NCBI GenBank assembly: GCA_016712265.1
Contig: JADJRJ010000031.1
Coordinates: forward strand, 248,001-312,000
Direction of reading: 5' to 3'
Source: Gemmatimonadota bacterium
GTDB lineage: Bacteria > Gemmatimonadota > Gemmatimonadetes > Gemmatimonadales > Gemmatimonadaceae
Length of the DNA stretch: 64,000 bases
The position numbers and the translations under genes are program-made. The notes under the pieces were generated by a model. It had not been told where the DNA came from. It did no database searches and worked only from the letters and a program-made list of their open reading frames with translations. Numbering within the stretch: the stretch's first letter is position 1; every line of letters starts with the position of its first letter. Positions 16,111 to 26,500 of the stretch are shown here, piece by piece.

Positions 16111-17820
16111 TTATCCCTTCCCTTTCACCTTCTCCCAGCTGTCCTTCAACGTCACCGTCCGATTGAACACCAGCGCCCCAGGCGCCGAATCCGGATCACT
16201 GATGAAGTAGCCCGTCCGCTCGAACTGGTACCGCGACCCGATCGGGTCCGCGCCGACCGATGGCTCAACCTTCGCCCCCTTCACCGCCACCAGCGACTGC
16301 GGATTCAGCACCGACAGGAAGTCGTCGCCCTCGGGCACGTCATCCGGATCTGGGACGGAGAACAACTTGTCGTACAGCCGGAGCTCGCAATCGAGCGCGT
16401 GCGCCACGCTCACCCAGTGGATCGTCCCCTGGACCTTGCGCCCGTCGGGAGCGTTCCCGCCCTTCGTCGCGGGGTCGTACGTGCAACGCAGCTCAACGAT
16501 GTTCCCCGCCGCGTCCTTCACCACCTCCTGGCAGGTGATGAAGTACCCGTACCGCAGGCGCACCTCGCGCCCCGGGGCGAGCCGGAAGAACTTCTTCGGC
16601 GGGTCCTCCATGAAGTCGTCGCGCTCGATGTACAACTCGCGCGAAAACGGGACTATGCGGGTGCCGGTCTTCGGGACGTCGTGCGGGTAGTACGACGCCT
16701 CCAGCTCCTCCGCCTGGCCCTCGGGGTAGTTCGTCAGCACCACCTTGAGCGGGTTCACCACGCACAACACGCGCGGCACCCGCATGTTGAGGTCACTGCG
16801 GACCGCGTGTTCATACGTCGCCAGTTCGGTGCGCGCCGATGCCCGCGCGATCCCGACCACCTCGGCAAATGACCGAATGCCTTCGGGGGTCACGCCACGG
16901 CGCCGAATCCCGGCTATCGTCGGCATCCGGGGGTCGTCCCATCCGGCGACGTGCCCCTCGTTCACCAGGCGCAACAACTTGCGCTTGGACAGCAGGGTGT
17001 AGTCGAGTTGCAGGCGCGCAAACTCGGTCTGCTCCGGCGGCCGCTCGAAGCCGACCTCGCGGACCAGCCAATCGTAGATGTCCTTGTTGTCCTTGAACTC
17101 CAGGGTGCATAACGAGTGCGTGATCCCCTCGTGCGCATCACTCAACCCGTGCGCATAGTCATACAACGGATAGATGCACCAGGCGTCCCCGCGACGATAA
17201 TGACTCGCCTTGCGGATCCGGAGCAGCAGCGGATCCCGCATGATCATGTTGGGATGCGCCATGTCGATCTTCGCCCGCAACACATGCGCGCCATCGGCGA
17301 ACTCGCCCGCCTTCATCCGGCGCAACAGGTCGAGGTTCTCCTCCACGCTCCGCTCCCGGTACGGTGAGGGCGTGCCGGCCTGGGTGACCGTCCCACGGCC
17401 CGTGCGGATCTGCTCCTCGTCCTGCGAGTCCACGTACGCCTTCCCCTTCAGCACCAGCCGCTCGGCGAACTCATAGAGCAGCTCGAAGTAGTCGCTCGCG
17501 TAGAACTCGTTGGCGGGCGCGAAACCCAGCCACGCGAGGTCCTCGCGAATGGCATTGACGTACTTGATGTCCTCCGTGAACGGGTTCGTGTCGTCGAACC
17601 GGAGGTTGCACGACCCGTCGAACTCGCTTGCGATCCCGAAGTTGAGGCAGATCGACTTGGCGTGCCCGATGTGCAGGAATCCGTTGGGCTCGGGGGGGAA
17701 GCGGGTCTTCACCGGCCGGCCGTACTTCTGGCTGGCCACGTCGGCCGCGACCATCTCGCGCACGAAGTCACGTGGGCGCGTGGGTGAATCCGGGGACGGG
17801 GGCAGGGAGGGATCGGTCAC
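16111..17820 (-). CDS. glnS: Glutaminyl-tRNA synthetase
   Basis: Class Ic aminoacyl-tRNA synthetase that charges tRNA-Gln with glutamine. It contains the HIGH motif in FPPEPNGFLHIGHAKS, the FDDTNP segment, the variant KMSKS motif LLSKRKL, and a two-barrel anticodon-binding C-terminus (LRYGYFITCQEV; ending FNRTVTLKDSWEK). The start is uncertain: GTG 17820 (569 residues) is preferred over an in-frame GTG at 17877 because a -10-like TAAGTTGG lies at 17857-17850, between the two. The direct enzyme implies that Gln-tRNA does not depend solely on transamidation. Confidence 0.95.
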   Translation of the reverse strand: MTDPSLPPSPDSPTRPRDFVREMVAADVASQKYGRPVKTRFPPEPNGFLHIGHAKSICLNFGIASEFDGSCNLRFDDTNPFTEDIKYVNAIREDLAWLGFAPANEFYASDYFELLYEFAERLVLKGKAYVDSQDEEQIRTGRGTVTQAGTPSPYRERSVEENLDLLRRMKAGEFADGAHVLRAKIDMAHPNMIMRDPLLLRIRKASHYRRGDAWCIYPLYDYAHGLSDAHEGITHSLCTLEFKDNKDIYDWLVREVGFERPPEQTEFARLQLDYTLLSKRKLLRLVNEGHVAGWDDPRMPTIAGIRRRGVTPEGIRSFAEVVGIARASARTELATYEHAVRSDLNMRVPRVLCVVNPLKVVLTNYPEGQAEELEASYYPHDVPKTGTRIVPFSRELYIERDDFMEDPPKKFFRLAPGREVRLRYGYFITCQEVVKDAAGNIVELRCTYDPATKGGNAPDGRKVQGTIHWVSVAHALDCELRLYDKLFSVPDPDDVPEGDDFLSVLNPQSLVAVKGAKVEPSVGADPIGSRYQFERTGYFISDPDSAPGALVFNRTVTLKDSWEKVKGKG

Positions 17821-17849
17821 GCGTGGGGAGTCCGGTGTGTCTGGTCTCC

Positions 17850-17857
17850 CCAACTTA
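17850..17857 (-). promoter_or_regulatory. Candidate promoter -10/-7 element of glnS
   Basis: On the minus strand CGTAAGTTGG ends 29 bp before the preferred glnS start. A near-identical CGTAAGTTTGG lies upstream of the Oar-like receptor (34027-34036). Both resemble the TAnnTTTG -7 motif of Bacteroidota promoters, but no convincing upstream element was found, so this is tentative. Confidence 0.25.
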
Positions 17858-17892
17858 CGCAGGCCGCCCCCCCCCACCCAACTGGCCGCCGC

Positions 17893-19887
17893 CTAATCCC
17901 GGGACACGGGGCGTCTGGCCGCAGCGCGCCCGCGGGTCAGCACCTCGGGGAGGTCGCGGATCGAGGCTCCATACGCGGGGAGCGTGAAGGTCCACGACAC
18001 CGTGCCATGGGCCGTGGTCGCGGTAATGGTGGCGACGGCGGGGCCGAACTCAGCGGCGAACGCGCGGGTGGTGGTGGCCGAAAAGGGGTTTAGCTCAATC
18101 AAGGTACTGTTGGAAGTCGAGAAGGTCGCCGCAACGATGATGCCACCTGTGGTCTTGACCCCCAGGGACACCTCGGAACCGACCGGGAATTGCGTGATGG
18201 CATCCATGCAGATTGCCGTCCCCGGCGCGGCCGAACCTGGGGTGCCAAAGTCTGCGTTGGCGTCCAGGCCCACCATGCACTGCAACGTGAGCGCTCCCGA
18301 CACGGTGACGGTTGCTGTGGCTGACTTGGTCGGGTCTGTGGCGGAGCGCGCCGAAATCGCAACCGTCCCCTCGGCGACCCCGGTCACCACACCCCCGGCG
18401 CTCACCGTGGCGATGGCCGCGTTCGAGGTCGACCAGGTCACGGCCTGGCTGACTCCGGCATCACCCACCACCACGGCCGTGAGCTGGCGCGTGGCGCCGA
18501 TGTCTACCGTCGTTGGGGTGGGCGACACGGTCAGGCTGGTCACTCGGGCGACCACGTGTACCGTCGCCGTGCCGGACTTCGACGGGTCTGCAACCGAACG
18601 CGCCGTGATCGTGGCGGTCCCTGTGCTCACCCCCGTCACCACACCGGTCGCTGTCACGGTCACCTTGGCGACGTCCGAGCTTGTCCATGTCACCGCCTGC
18701 GAGACGCCGGCGTCGCCGCTGACCGTGGCGGTGATGGGCAGGCTGCCACCGATGAAGAGCCCCTGGGTCACCGCAGGACCCAGGGTGACCCCGGTGACTC
18801 GCGGCGCCACCACCACCGTGGCGGTGGTCGACTTCGTGGAATCCTGGACCGAGACCGCCGTCATCGTGACCTGTCCGGCGCTCACACCCGTCACGAGCCC
18901 GGTGCCGGAGATCGTCGCGACGGCTGGGCTCGCGCTGCGCCAGGTCACCGCGCCTGACACCCCCGGGTCCCCGGTCACCGCTGCCACCAGTTGGACCGTT
19001 CCGGCGACAAAGATCGTTGAGCTGTCAGGGGCGATGGTCACCGTACTGACGCGCGGCATGATGGTGAGTGAGGCGGTTGCCTTGCGACTCGTGTCCGCCG
19101 TGGAGGTTGCGGTCACGAGGACCTGGCCAGCTGACAGGCCCGCAACCAGCCCGCTCGCACTGACGGTCGCGATGGTGGGATTCGCACTCCGCCATGTGAC
19201 CGACGTGGCAACACCCGAATCGCCGGCCACCGTTGCCGAGAGCTGCCGAGTCTCCGTCACGCGAATCGCGACCGCGCTCGGTGCGACTTGCAGGCCGGTC
19301 ACGCGCGGAATCACCGCGAGGGTTGCGGTCGCGCGGCGGGTGGTGTCTGCCTCGGCGATGGCCGTGATCGTTGTTGTGCCCGCGGCAACCCCGGTCACCA
19401 CGCCGGTCGCGTTCACCGTGGCGCGTGAGGGGTCCGAGGAGGTCCAGCGGACGGTGGTCGGAGTTCCGGGATCGGTGGTCAGCTCCGCGACCAACGGAAT
19501 CGTGCCGGTCACGGGCACACTCGGTCCGGACGGACGAATGGCGATGGTCAGCACTCGCCCGCTCACCGTCACGGTGGCCGACGTCTGGTCATTCCGTCCG
19601 ACGAGCTTCGCCGTGATCGTTGTCGTCCCCACGGAGAGCGCCGTCACGCTCCCGGTCGACGTCACCGATGCCACCGCGGGCTGGGACGTTGAATACTCGA
19701 GCGCAGGCACGGTGACTCCACAATTCGCGGACGCCACGGTCGCGGGAATGTTGATCGATTCGCCGACGCGCATCTGCGCAGACAGCGGGTTCATCGTCAC
19801 GCCGGAGATCGTACAGGCGGGGCCGGAGGAGTCCTTGCAGGCAAGGACGGCGAGAAGCGCGAGCGCGATCGGTCGGGAGGGGTGCAT
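17893..19887 (-). CDS. Lipoprotein with six tandem Big_2 domains
   Basis: Surface-type lipoprotein of 664 residues. ATG 19887 opens a lipoprotein signal (PIALALLAVLAC, lipidated Cys next to KDSSGPAC). Six bacterial Ig-like domains of about 85 residues follow; each has a V-W(R/T)SS/N-P core (VTWRSANPTIATVS type), a G-VTGV-AGT turn and a TATVTV closing strand. The last ~110 residues (from ALTLQCMVGLD) form a different domain with two Cys. Such proteins sit on the outer surface and act in adhesion or as stalks. The domains are similar at the DNA level, so the gene is prone to recombination. A long plus-strand open frame here is an antisense shadow. Confidence 0.85.
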   Translation of the reverse strand: MHPSRPIALALLAVLACKDSSGPACTISGVTMNPLSAQMRVGESINIPATVASANCGVTVPALEYSTSQPAVASVTSTGSVTALSVGTTTITAKLVGRNDQTSATVTVSGRVLTIAIRPSGPSVPVTGTIPLVAELTTDPGTPTTVRWTSSDPSRATVNATGVVTGVAAGTTTITAIAEADTTRRATATLAVIPRVTGLQVAPSAVAIRVTETRQLSATVAGDSGVATSVTWRSANPTIATVSASGLVAGLSAGQVLVTATSTADTSRKATASLTIMPRVSTVTIAPDSSTIFVAGTVQLVAAVTGDPGVSGAVTWRSASPAVATISGTGLVTGVSAGQVTMTAVSVQDSTKSTTATVVVAPRVTGVTLGPAVTQGLFIGGSLPITATVSGDAGVSQAVTWTSSDVAKVTVTATGVVTGVSTGTATITARSVADPSKSGTATVHVVARVTSLTVSPTPTTVDIGATRQLTAVVVGDAGVSQAVTWSTSNAAIATVSAGGVVTGVAEGTVAISARSATDPTKSATATVTVSGALTLQCMVGLDANADFGTPGSAAPGTAICMDAITQFPVGSEVSLGVKTTGGIIVAATFSTSNSTLIELNPFSATTTRAFAAEFGPAVATITATTAHGTVSWTFTLPAYGASIRDLPEVLTRGRAAARRPVSRD

Positions 19888-20144
19888 GCGTCCGGGGGTG
19901 TTGGTACCTCTGGAGGCGGAAGAACGGCGGAAATCCGGCCACATGGCTTTCATCGAGGCCGTATGGCCGACGCCAGGTCGAGGACAAATGGGCCGTGCCT
20001 GGCCATTCCCCGCAGAGTGTGCGGTCGATTGGACCGAGGCACAGCGTGAGGTCACGCGGTGCGCCTCGGGTCGTCCACGAAGAAACCGGCTGCCAAGTGC
20101 CGGCCTCGGTTGACGTGCCGGCTCCGCCTCCTCGATACTTCGCC

Positions 20145-21959
20145 ATGGCATCCCCCGCGCACCTTCCCGCTTCACGCTGGGGAGCCGGCCTCCGTATCGT
20201 CCTCGCCGCCCTCGCATTCGGGGTCGCGACCGGGCTCCTTCACGCCGCGGTCCTTCAGGTCGAGCACTTTGGCTTCGGGCGCTTTACCTGGTTCTCGAGG
20301 GAATTCCCCTGGATGGCGCCCGTGGCGTACACGGTGGTCTTCCTGGTCGGAGCCATCCCGCTCCTGCTCGCGGCCGTCGTCCGTCCGGCGCTGGCCACCC
20401 CGCAGGTCGTCGCCTGGTGGTTTGGGGCCGCGATGACGTTCGGTCTCCTGCTGCCCTGGTCGCAGCTCGGACGGCTGGCTTCGCTTGTCCTGGCCGCCGG
20501 TGTGGCCACGCAGCTCGCGAGGAGCGCGGGTCGTCGAGCGGCCACGTGGGACCGGGGCCTCCGACGAACGGCAACCGCCGGAATCGGAGTGGTGGCCGCG
20601 ATCGGGCTGCTGCAGCCGGTGGCTCGCTCCTGGCGCGAACGACGCGACATCGCCGCTCTTGGCGCCGCGCCAGAAGGCGGAGCGCCGAATGTCCTCCTCA
20701 TCATCCTCGATACCGTCCGGGCCGCGTCGCTGTCGCTCTATGGTTTTCCGTGGCCGACCACGCCAACGCTGGAGCGACTCGCGGAGAGCGGAACGACCTT
20801 CGACTGGGCGATCGCCCCAGCGCCATGGACCCTCCCAACCCACGCCTCGATCTTCTCGGGCGTGTATCCCGGCGAGTTGACCGCGGACTGGACCGTGCCG
20901 ATGGACAAGCACACTCCCGTCCTTGCCGAGGCGTTCCGCGAGCGCGGCTATCATACGGCGGCGGTGGTGGCGAACCTGGACTATACCGCGTGGGACTCCG
21001 GGTTGCAGCGCGGCTTTGCGCACTTTGTCGACTACCCCGTCGCCTGGCGCCAGCTCCTGTTCAGCTCGTCCTACGCACAGACCGCGACGGGCCGACGCCT
21101 CCTTGGCGCACGCTCTATGGCCGATGTCCGTCTCGCACTGTCCGACCTCGACCTCTCGATCGATCCCAAGCATGTCGGGGCGCCGCGCCGCGCCGACGCG
21201 GTCACGCACGAGTTCCTGGACTGGCAGGCCGAGCATCGGGACCGCCCGTTCTTCGCTTTCCTCAACTACTTCGACGCCCACCAGGGGTACTTCGCGCCCG
21301 AGAGCTTTCCGGAGGTTGGTGATCCCTCGCGCAAGGCCATCCGGTATACGACCGCCATTAACTGGATCGACCAGAACCTGGACACGTTGTTCACCGAGCT
21401 TCAGTCGCGCGGTGCTCTGGACAACACGATCGTCATCGTGACCTCGGACCATGGTGAGCTGTTTGATGAACATGGGCTGCGCGGGCACGCGAACAGTCTG
21501 TATCGCAACCTCCTCCGCGTGCCGCTCCTGGTCCGGTACCCGGCGGCCGTTCCCGCCGCGCGACGCATCACGCGGCAGGTGTCATTGCGTGACCTTGCGG
21601 CCACGATCGTTGACCTTGGCGCCCTCCCGGCGGGCACCTTCCCGGGCCGCTCGCTGCGGGCCGCGTGGCAACCGGCCGGCGACAGCCTCAGCGATGTCGT
21701 CGCCGAGTTGCGGCAGGCGCCTAACGTGAGTGAGACGCAGCCCAACGCAAAAGGGGGGCTCGCCGCGTGGTTTGACGACTCCACGCATTACATCCGCCAC
21801 CTGCCCAACCGGCGTGAAGAGGCGTTTGACTACCGACGCGACACGACCGAGTCGCGCGACCTTGCGGGGGACCTCACTCGACTGGGACCGGTGCGCGCGG
21901 CGCTCGACGTTCACTTCGCCGGTCGCAAGGCCCCGGCGCCGAGGCGTCCTGCGCCCTGA
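20145..21959 (+). CDS. Membrane sulfatase-fold hydrolase/transferase with Thr at the nucleophile position
   Basis: Alkaline-phosphatase-superfamily protein of 604 residues. About four membrane helices occupy residues 10-180 (GLRIVLAALAFGVATGLL; MAPVAYTVVFLVGAIPLLLA; VVAWWFGAAMTFGLLLPW; TATAGIGVVAAIGLLQ). An outward-facing sulfatase domain follows: NVLLIILDTVRAASLSLYG, APWTLPTHASIFSG, NYFDAHQGYF, VTSDHGELFDEHG. Where sulfatases have Cys/Ser-x-Pro-x-Arg, here it is Thr-Leu-Pro-Thr-His, so formylglycine cannot form. A Thr nucleophile is used by phosphoethanolamine and glycerophosphate transferases, so envelope phospho-group transfer or phosphodiester hydrolysis is more likely than sulfate release. 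Confidence 0.8.
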   Translation: MASPAHLPASRWGAGLRIVLAALAFGVATGLLHAAVLQVEHFGFGRFTWFSREFPWMAPVAYTVVFLVGAIPLLLAAVVRPALATPQVVAWWFGAAMTFGLLLPWSQLGRLASLVLAAGVATQLARSAGRRAATWDRGLRRTATAGIGVVAAIGLLQPVARSWRERRDIAALGAAPEGGAPNVLLIILDTVRAASLSLYGFPWPTTPTLERLAESGTTFDWAIAPAPWTLPTHASIFSGVYPGELTADWTVPMDKHTPVLAEAFRERGYHTAAVVANLDYTAWDSGLQRGFAHFVDYPVAWRQLLFSSSYAQTATGRRLLGARSMADVRLALSDLDLSIDPKHVGAPRRADAVTHEFLDWQAEHRDRPFFAFLNYFDAHQGYFAPESFPEVGDPSRKAIRYTTAINWIDQNLDTLFTELQSRGALDNTIVIVTSDHGELFDEHGLRGHANSLYRNLLRVPLLVRYPAAVPAARRITRQVSLRDLAATIVDLGALPAGTFPGRSLRAAWQPAGDSLSDVVAELRQAPNVSETQPNAKGGLAAWFDDSTHYIRHLPNRREEAFDYRRDTTESRDLAGDLTRLGPVRAALDVHFAGRKAPAPRRPAP

Positions 21960-21991
21960 GGCCCGGCCCCGCGGCCGTGCCGGAAATCGCG

Positions 21992-23530
21992 CTAAAACCG
22001 CCAGCTGAGCGACAGGTACCCCTGGCGGGAACGTCCGAGGTCGCCCCGCTCCTCGTAGACGGACGCCATCACGAACAGCGAACGCCATAACGCGGCGTCG
22101 GCACTCAGGTCGCGCCAGGTGAGGGTACGGAGACCATCGGTGACGACCTGCGCATCGACGCGGGTGCCGCCGCCAAACTCGATCCGCATCACGTTCCACG
22201 GATTCACCTCGACAGAGGCGGATTGCAGTCGACCGTTGGCGATCGCGCCGGTATACCGACTAAAGCGCCCTTGCACCCCCGCGCCGAGTCGTGTGAGGCG
22301 CACCAGCGACAGCGATCCTGTCACCGTGGTGGCGTCGCTGGAGGTCGCGCCGCGTGACTGGCGCGCGTCGGCGTTCAGTCGCACGTGACTGCCCGGTGTC
22401 ACGGAGACCCCTGCCCAGCCGCCCTGGCGAAAGGTGTCGTCGAACTCGACCTCCGGATCCACGAAGTCGCGATACAAGCGCACGTTGCGTCGATTGTCGT
22501 AACCCAGGTTCACGCTGAAGGCGTCGACCGGGGCCAGCCGGAGCATCGCAAAACTGGAGGTGGGAGTGGCCGCGCCGCCCTCGAGGTCACGCTTCCACCC
22601 GCGATTCACGTCGAGTTCCTGGGTCGCGAACAGGCTGACGCGACGGGTGGTGACCATGGCCTGCGCGTAACCATACTCGCGGTCGATGTTTCCGCGGTCG
22701 TACGACCCGATCCCCGCCAGCGTCACGGACCACGAGGCCGGTTCATCAGGGGCGTTGTGCGCCTGCACCCATGCCCCGTACTCGCGCACGATGCCTGACA
22801 GCCCGAACGAGATGGCGTCGGGCTGGGCGCCGGCGACCGTGCCGCCGCTCACGTGCTTGCCCACGGCCTCGACGGTCACTCCATCAAAAATGCCCATGGT
22901 CGACAGGGCCGGCGTGAGCTGTCGGCCGACGCTCACCTGCATGGGGCGGTTGGGCTGGCTCCAGGTCAGGTGCCCCTGGTACACACGGGTGGACGCGCCG
23001 GCCCCTCGCCCCGTGGCACCTCGGCGCTCGCGATACGCCCGGATGTCCGCCACGACGCCGAGTGGCGTCCCACCGAGCTGGCTGCCATCGAGGCGCAGGT
23101 CGAGCGCTGGCTGCGACCAGGATGGACGTCCCTCACCGGGGTCAACCATCACGTACCGCAAACCGATGCGCCCACGCAGTGCGTCGCGTCGACGGCGTGT
23201 CGCGGTCGACGCGGCTGAGCCGGTGGACGCGGTCACCGCGGGTTCCGGGGTGGCCAGGAAGCGGACGGAGTCCCCCACGACCGGCGCACTGCTCGATGAC
23301 GCCACGGAGCAGGCGGCGCGCGTCGACGAGAGGAAGTCGACGGTCAGCTCCGCCACGACGTTTCCGCCACGCACGACCTCCATGCGATCCCGTTCGCGGA
23401 GTCCCTGACGGCTCCCGGCGTCCACGTAGATGGTAGCACCGGAGATGTAGGTCACCTGCGCCCATTGCGGCGCCGGCTGGGCACCCGTTACGGCGGCGAG
23501 GACGGCCATGGCCCAGGCGAGTGCCCGCAT
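21992..23530 (-). CDS. Outer-membrane beta-barrel protein of the multiheme cytochrome operon
   Basis: Protein of 512 residues with a signal peptide (MRALAWAMAVLAAVTGAQ). Residues ~20-95 form a small beta domain (YISGATIYVDAGSRQGLRERD then VGDSVRFL) of the kind seen in FlgT-C/SH3-like periplasmic modules. From ~120 the sequence alternates polar and aromatic residues in about 10-residue strands and ends in YLSLSWRF, the terminal Phe signature of outer-membrane barrels. It is the last gene of the operon; its ATG overlaps the TGA of the 43-heme gene (TGATG). This position and the barrel make it a candidate pore or sheath through which haem protein crosses the membrane, as in porin-cytochrome conduits. 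No sequence match to MtrB or PioB was recognised. Confidence 0.7.
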   Translation of the reverse strand: MRALAWAMAVLAAVTGAQPAPQWAQVTYISGATIYVDAGSRQGLRERDRMEVVRGGNVVAELTVDFLSSTRAACSVASSSSAPVVGDSVRFLATPEPAVTASTGSAASTATRRRRDALRGRIGLRYVMVDPGEGRPSWSQPALDLRLDGSQLGGTPLGVVADIRAYRERRGATGRGAGASTRVYQGHLTWSQPNRPMQVSVGRQLTPALSTMGIFDGVTVEAVGKHVSGGTVAGAQPDAISFGLSGIVREYGAWVQAHNAPDEPASWSVTLAGIGSYDRGNIDREYGYAQAMVTTRRVSLFATQELDVNRGWKRDLEGGAATPTSSFAMLRLAPVDAFSVNLGYDNRRNVRLYRDFVDPEVEFDDTFRQGGWAGVSVTPGSHVRLNADARQSRGATSSDATTVTGSLSLVRLTRLGAGVQGRFSRYTGAIANGRLQSASVEVNPWNVMRIEFGGGTRVDAQVVTDGLRTLTWRDLSADAALWRSLFVMASVYEERGDLGRSRQGYLSLSWRF

Positions 23531-26500
23531 CAATCGTCGCCATCCGGGTGGCAGGCCAGGCACTTCACGCTCACGTATTGGTACCCCGACTTGCCCTTGT
23601 GATCATTGTCGACCTTGGACTTGTTGCTGTGTTCGTGGCACAGGATGCACTCGAACACCTTGTAGTTGGTCGCGTTCACGTGGCAGTCGCTGCACCGTGA
23701 CCACTTGCCGCGGTGCTTCCCCGAGTAGATCGGGAAATAGGCGCCGTCGTGGTTGAAGGTGGCGCCGAGCCACTGGTTGGTTGTGTGGCACGATTGGCAC
23801 GTCGTCGGGAAGCTGGCCGTGGCATGGCGCGGGTTCGTGGTCGCGTTGTAGTCGGCCAGGTGGCACGACACACAGGACCCCGGGAGCCCCTTGTACACCT
23901 TGGACGCATGGCAGCTGATGCATGGCGTGGGCAGGTGTGCCCCGGTGAGCGGGAAGGCGGTCGCATTGTGGTTGTAGGTTCCGCCCTTCCATTGCGTGGT
24001 CGTGTGGCAGGTCTGGCACTGCGTGGCAAAGCCGGCGGCCGCGTGGTGCGGGTTCGTGGACGCGCTCCAGTCGCTGTTGTGGCAGGTGATGCAGGTCTGC
24101 GGCTTGCCCTTGTAGACGCCGTCTGCGTGACAGTCGAGGCAGGTGGCGGCCTGGTGCGCACCGGTCAGGGGGAACGCGGTGAGCGCATGGTTGTACGGTG
24201 CGCCCTGCCAGGCCGTGGTGGTGTGGCAGGACTGGCATTGCGTCGGGATGCTCGATGGGCCGTGGGGCGGACGGGTGGTGGTGTTGTAGTCCACCTGGTG
24301 GCACGAGACGCAGGTGGTCGGCTTGCCCTTGTAGACCCCATCCGCGTGGCAGGCGACGCAGGTGGTCGTCGCGTGAGCGCCGGTGAGCGGGAAGAGGGTC
24401 GCGCTGTGGTTGAAGGTGGCGCCGGTCCACTGCGTGGTGGTGTGGCATCCCTCGCAGGTCGCGGGGAAGCCGAGTGTCTTGTGGTTGGGGGATGTTGTAC
24501 CGTTGTAGTCCGACTGGTGGCACGAGACACAGGTGGTCGGCTTGCCCTTGTAGACGCCGTCGGCATGACAGCTGGCGCAGGGCGAGGCCCGGTGTGCGCC
24601 TGTCAGGGGAAAGGCGGTCTTCGCGTGGTCAAAGACCGCACCCGGCCACTGGGACGTGGTATGACACCCTTCGCAGGAGGTCGGGAAACCCGCCGCCTTG
24701 TGGTTCGGCGTCGTTGTCCCGTTGTAGGTCGTCAGGTGGCAGGAGACGCAGGTGGTCGGCTTGCCGTCGTACACCTTGTCGGCGTGGCAGCCGTCGCAGG
24801 TGGTGGCGCGGTGGGCCCCGGTCAGCGGAAACTGCGTGTTTGCATGATCGAACGGCGCCCCGCTCCACTGGGAGGTGGTGTGGCAAGCCTCGCAGGTCGT
24901 CGGGAACCCGGCGGCCGCATGGGCCGGTGCCTTCGTCGCGTTGTACGTCGCCTGGTGGCACGAGACGCACGTGGTGGGCTTGCCGGCGAACACGTTGTCG
25001 GCGTGGCACCCCGTGCAGCTTGTGGCGCGGTGGGCACCGGTGAGCGGGAACTTCGTCACCCCGTGATCAAAGACCGCTCCCTTCCATTGCGTGGTGCTAT
25101 GACACGTCTGGCACGTGACCGAGAAGCCCGATGAGCGATGGTTGGGCGTGGTCGTGCCGTCAAAGTCCCGCTGGTGGCACGAGGCGCAGGTGCTGGGCTT
25201 GCCGACGTAGACCCGATCGGCATGGCAATCGGCGCACGTTGAGGTGCGGTGGGCGCCGGTCAGCGGGAAGTTCGTGGTCGCGTGATCGAAGGTCGCTCCC
25301 TTCCATTGCGTGGTCGTGTGGCAGGATTGGCAGGTCGTGGCAAAACGGGCGGCGACGTGGGGCGGTGTGGTGGTCGCGGTGAACGCGGCCTGGTGGCACG
25401 AGGCGCACGTCGAGGGCTTGCCCCGGTAGACGCCGTCGGCATGGCAGGTCGCGCACGTCGTGGCGCGGTGGGCGCCCGTCAGGGGGAAGCGCGTCGACGC
25501 GTCATGGTCAAACGGGGCGCCCTTCCACTGGGTCGTGGTGTGGCAGGACTGGCACGTGGTGGCAAAGCCGGCGGCCGCGTGTGGCGGAGTCGCTGTCGCG
25601 TTGTAGGCGGCCTGGTGGCACGAGAGGCAGGTGGTCGGCTTGCCGCGATAGACGTCGTCCGCGTGGCAACTCGCGCAGGTGGCGGTGCGATGGGCCCCGC
25701 TCAACGGGAAACGTGTGGCCGCGTTGTGGTCGAACGGCGCGCCCTTCCACTGCGTCGTGGTATGGCAGCTTTGGCAGGTGGTGGCAAAGCCGGCCGCCGC
25801 GTGTTTGGGGGTCGTCGTGGCGTTGTACGCGGCCTGGTGGCACGATGCGCACTGCTGGGACTTGCCGCGGAAGACCTTGTCCCCATGGCAGCCGTTGCAC
25901 GTGGCCGCGCGATGTGCGCCCGTCAGCGGGAACTGCGTCGACTGCGCGTGATCGAAGCGGGCGCCATTCCATTTGTCGGTCGTGTGGCACGATGCACACG
26001 TGGTCGGAAACCCCTGGGCGTGTGGTGGGTTCGTGGTTCGGGCGTAGTCCTTCTGGTGGCAGGAGCTGCACTCCATGCTGCGACCGTGGTACTGCTTGTC
26101 CGCGTGGCACTCCGCGCAACCCACCGTGCGATGTCCGCCGGACAGAGGGAACAGCGTCTGCGAGTGGTCGAACGCCGCTCCCTTCCAGCTTGATGTCTTG
26201 TGGCACGAGGTGCAGTCGCGCGAGAACGACGGCTCCAGGTGAGGTGGGGCATTCGCCGTGCGGAACGTGGCCAGATGGCAGCTCGCACATTGGGCCTGGC
26301 CGCGGACGAACTGCAACTGTCCCGATCGTGTGGGCAGGTGGCACGACTCGCAGGCAACCACGGCATGCGCCGCCCGTAGCGGGAACCGGGTCAGCTGGTG
26401 CATGCGCGTCATCGCCCCGCGGTCCGCGAACGAACGCGCCGTGTGGCACCGTACGCAGTCGGTGCCCAGCTCGCCCTTGTGCACGTCGCTGTGGCAGGAC

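Noticed and set aside
17984..20113. 709-codon plus-strand open frame
   Set aside because: Exactly antisense to the Big_2 lipoprotein; composition mirrors the repeat strand and no motif is recognisable.
20172..21488. 438-codon minus-strand open frame
   Set aside because: Antisense to the sulfatase-fold gene; Arg/Gly/Asp-rich high-GC artefact.
23713..25134. 473-codon plus-strand open frame
   Set aside because: Antisense shadow of the triheme repeats; its own repeats have the same ~222-bp period.
23760..26220. Possible CRISPR array (many regularly spaced repeats)
   Set aside because: The ~222-bp units are contiguous and in-frame, each encoding three CxxCH motifs, with no spacers and no cas genes.
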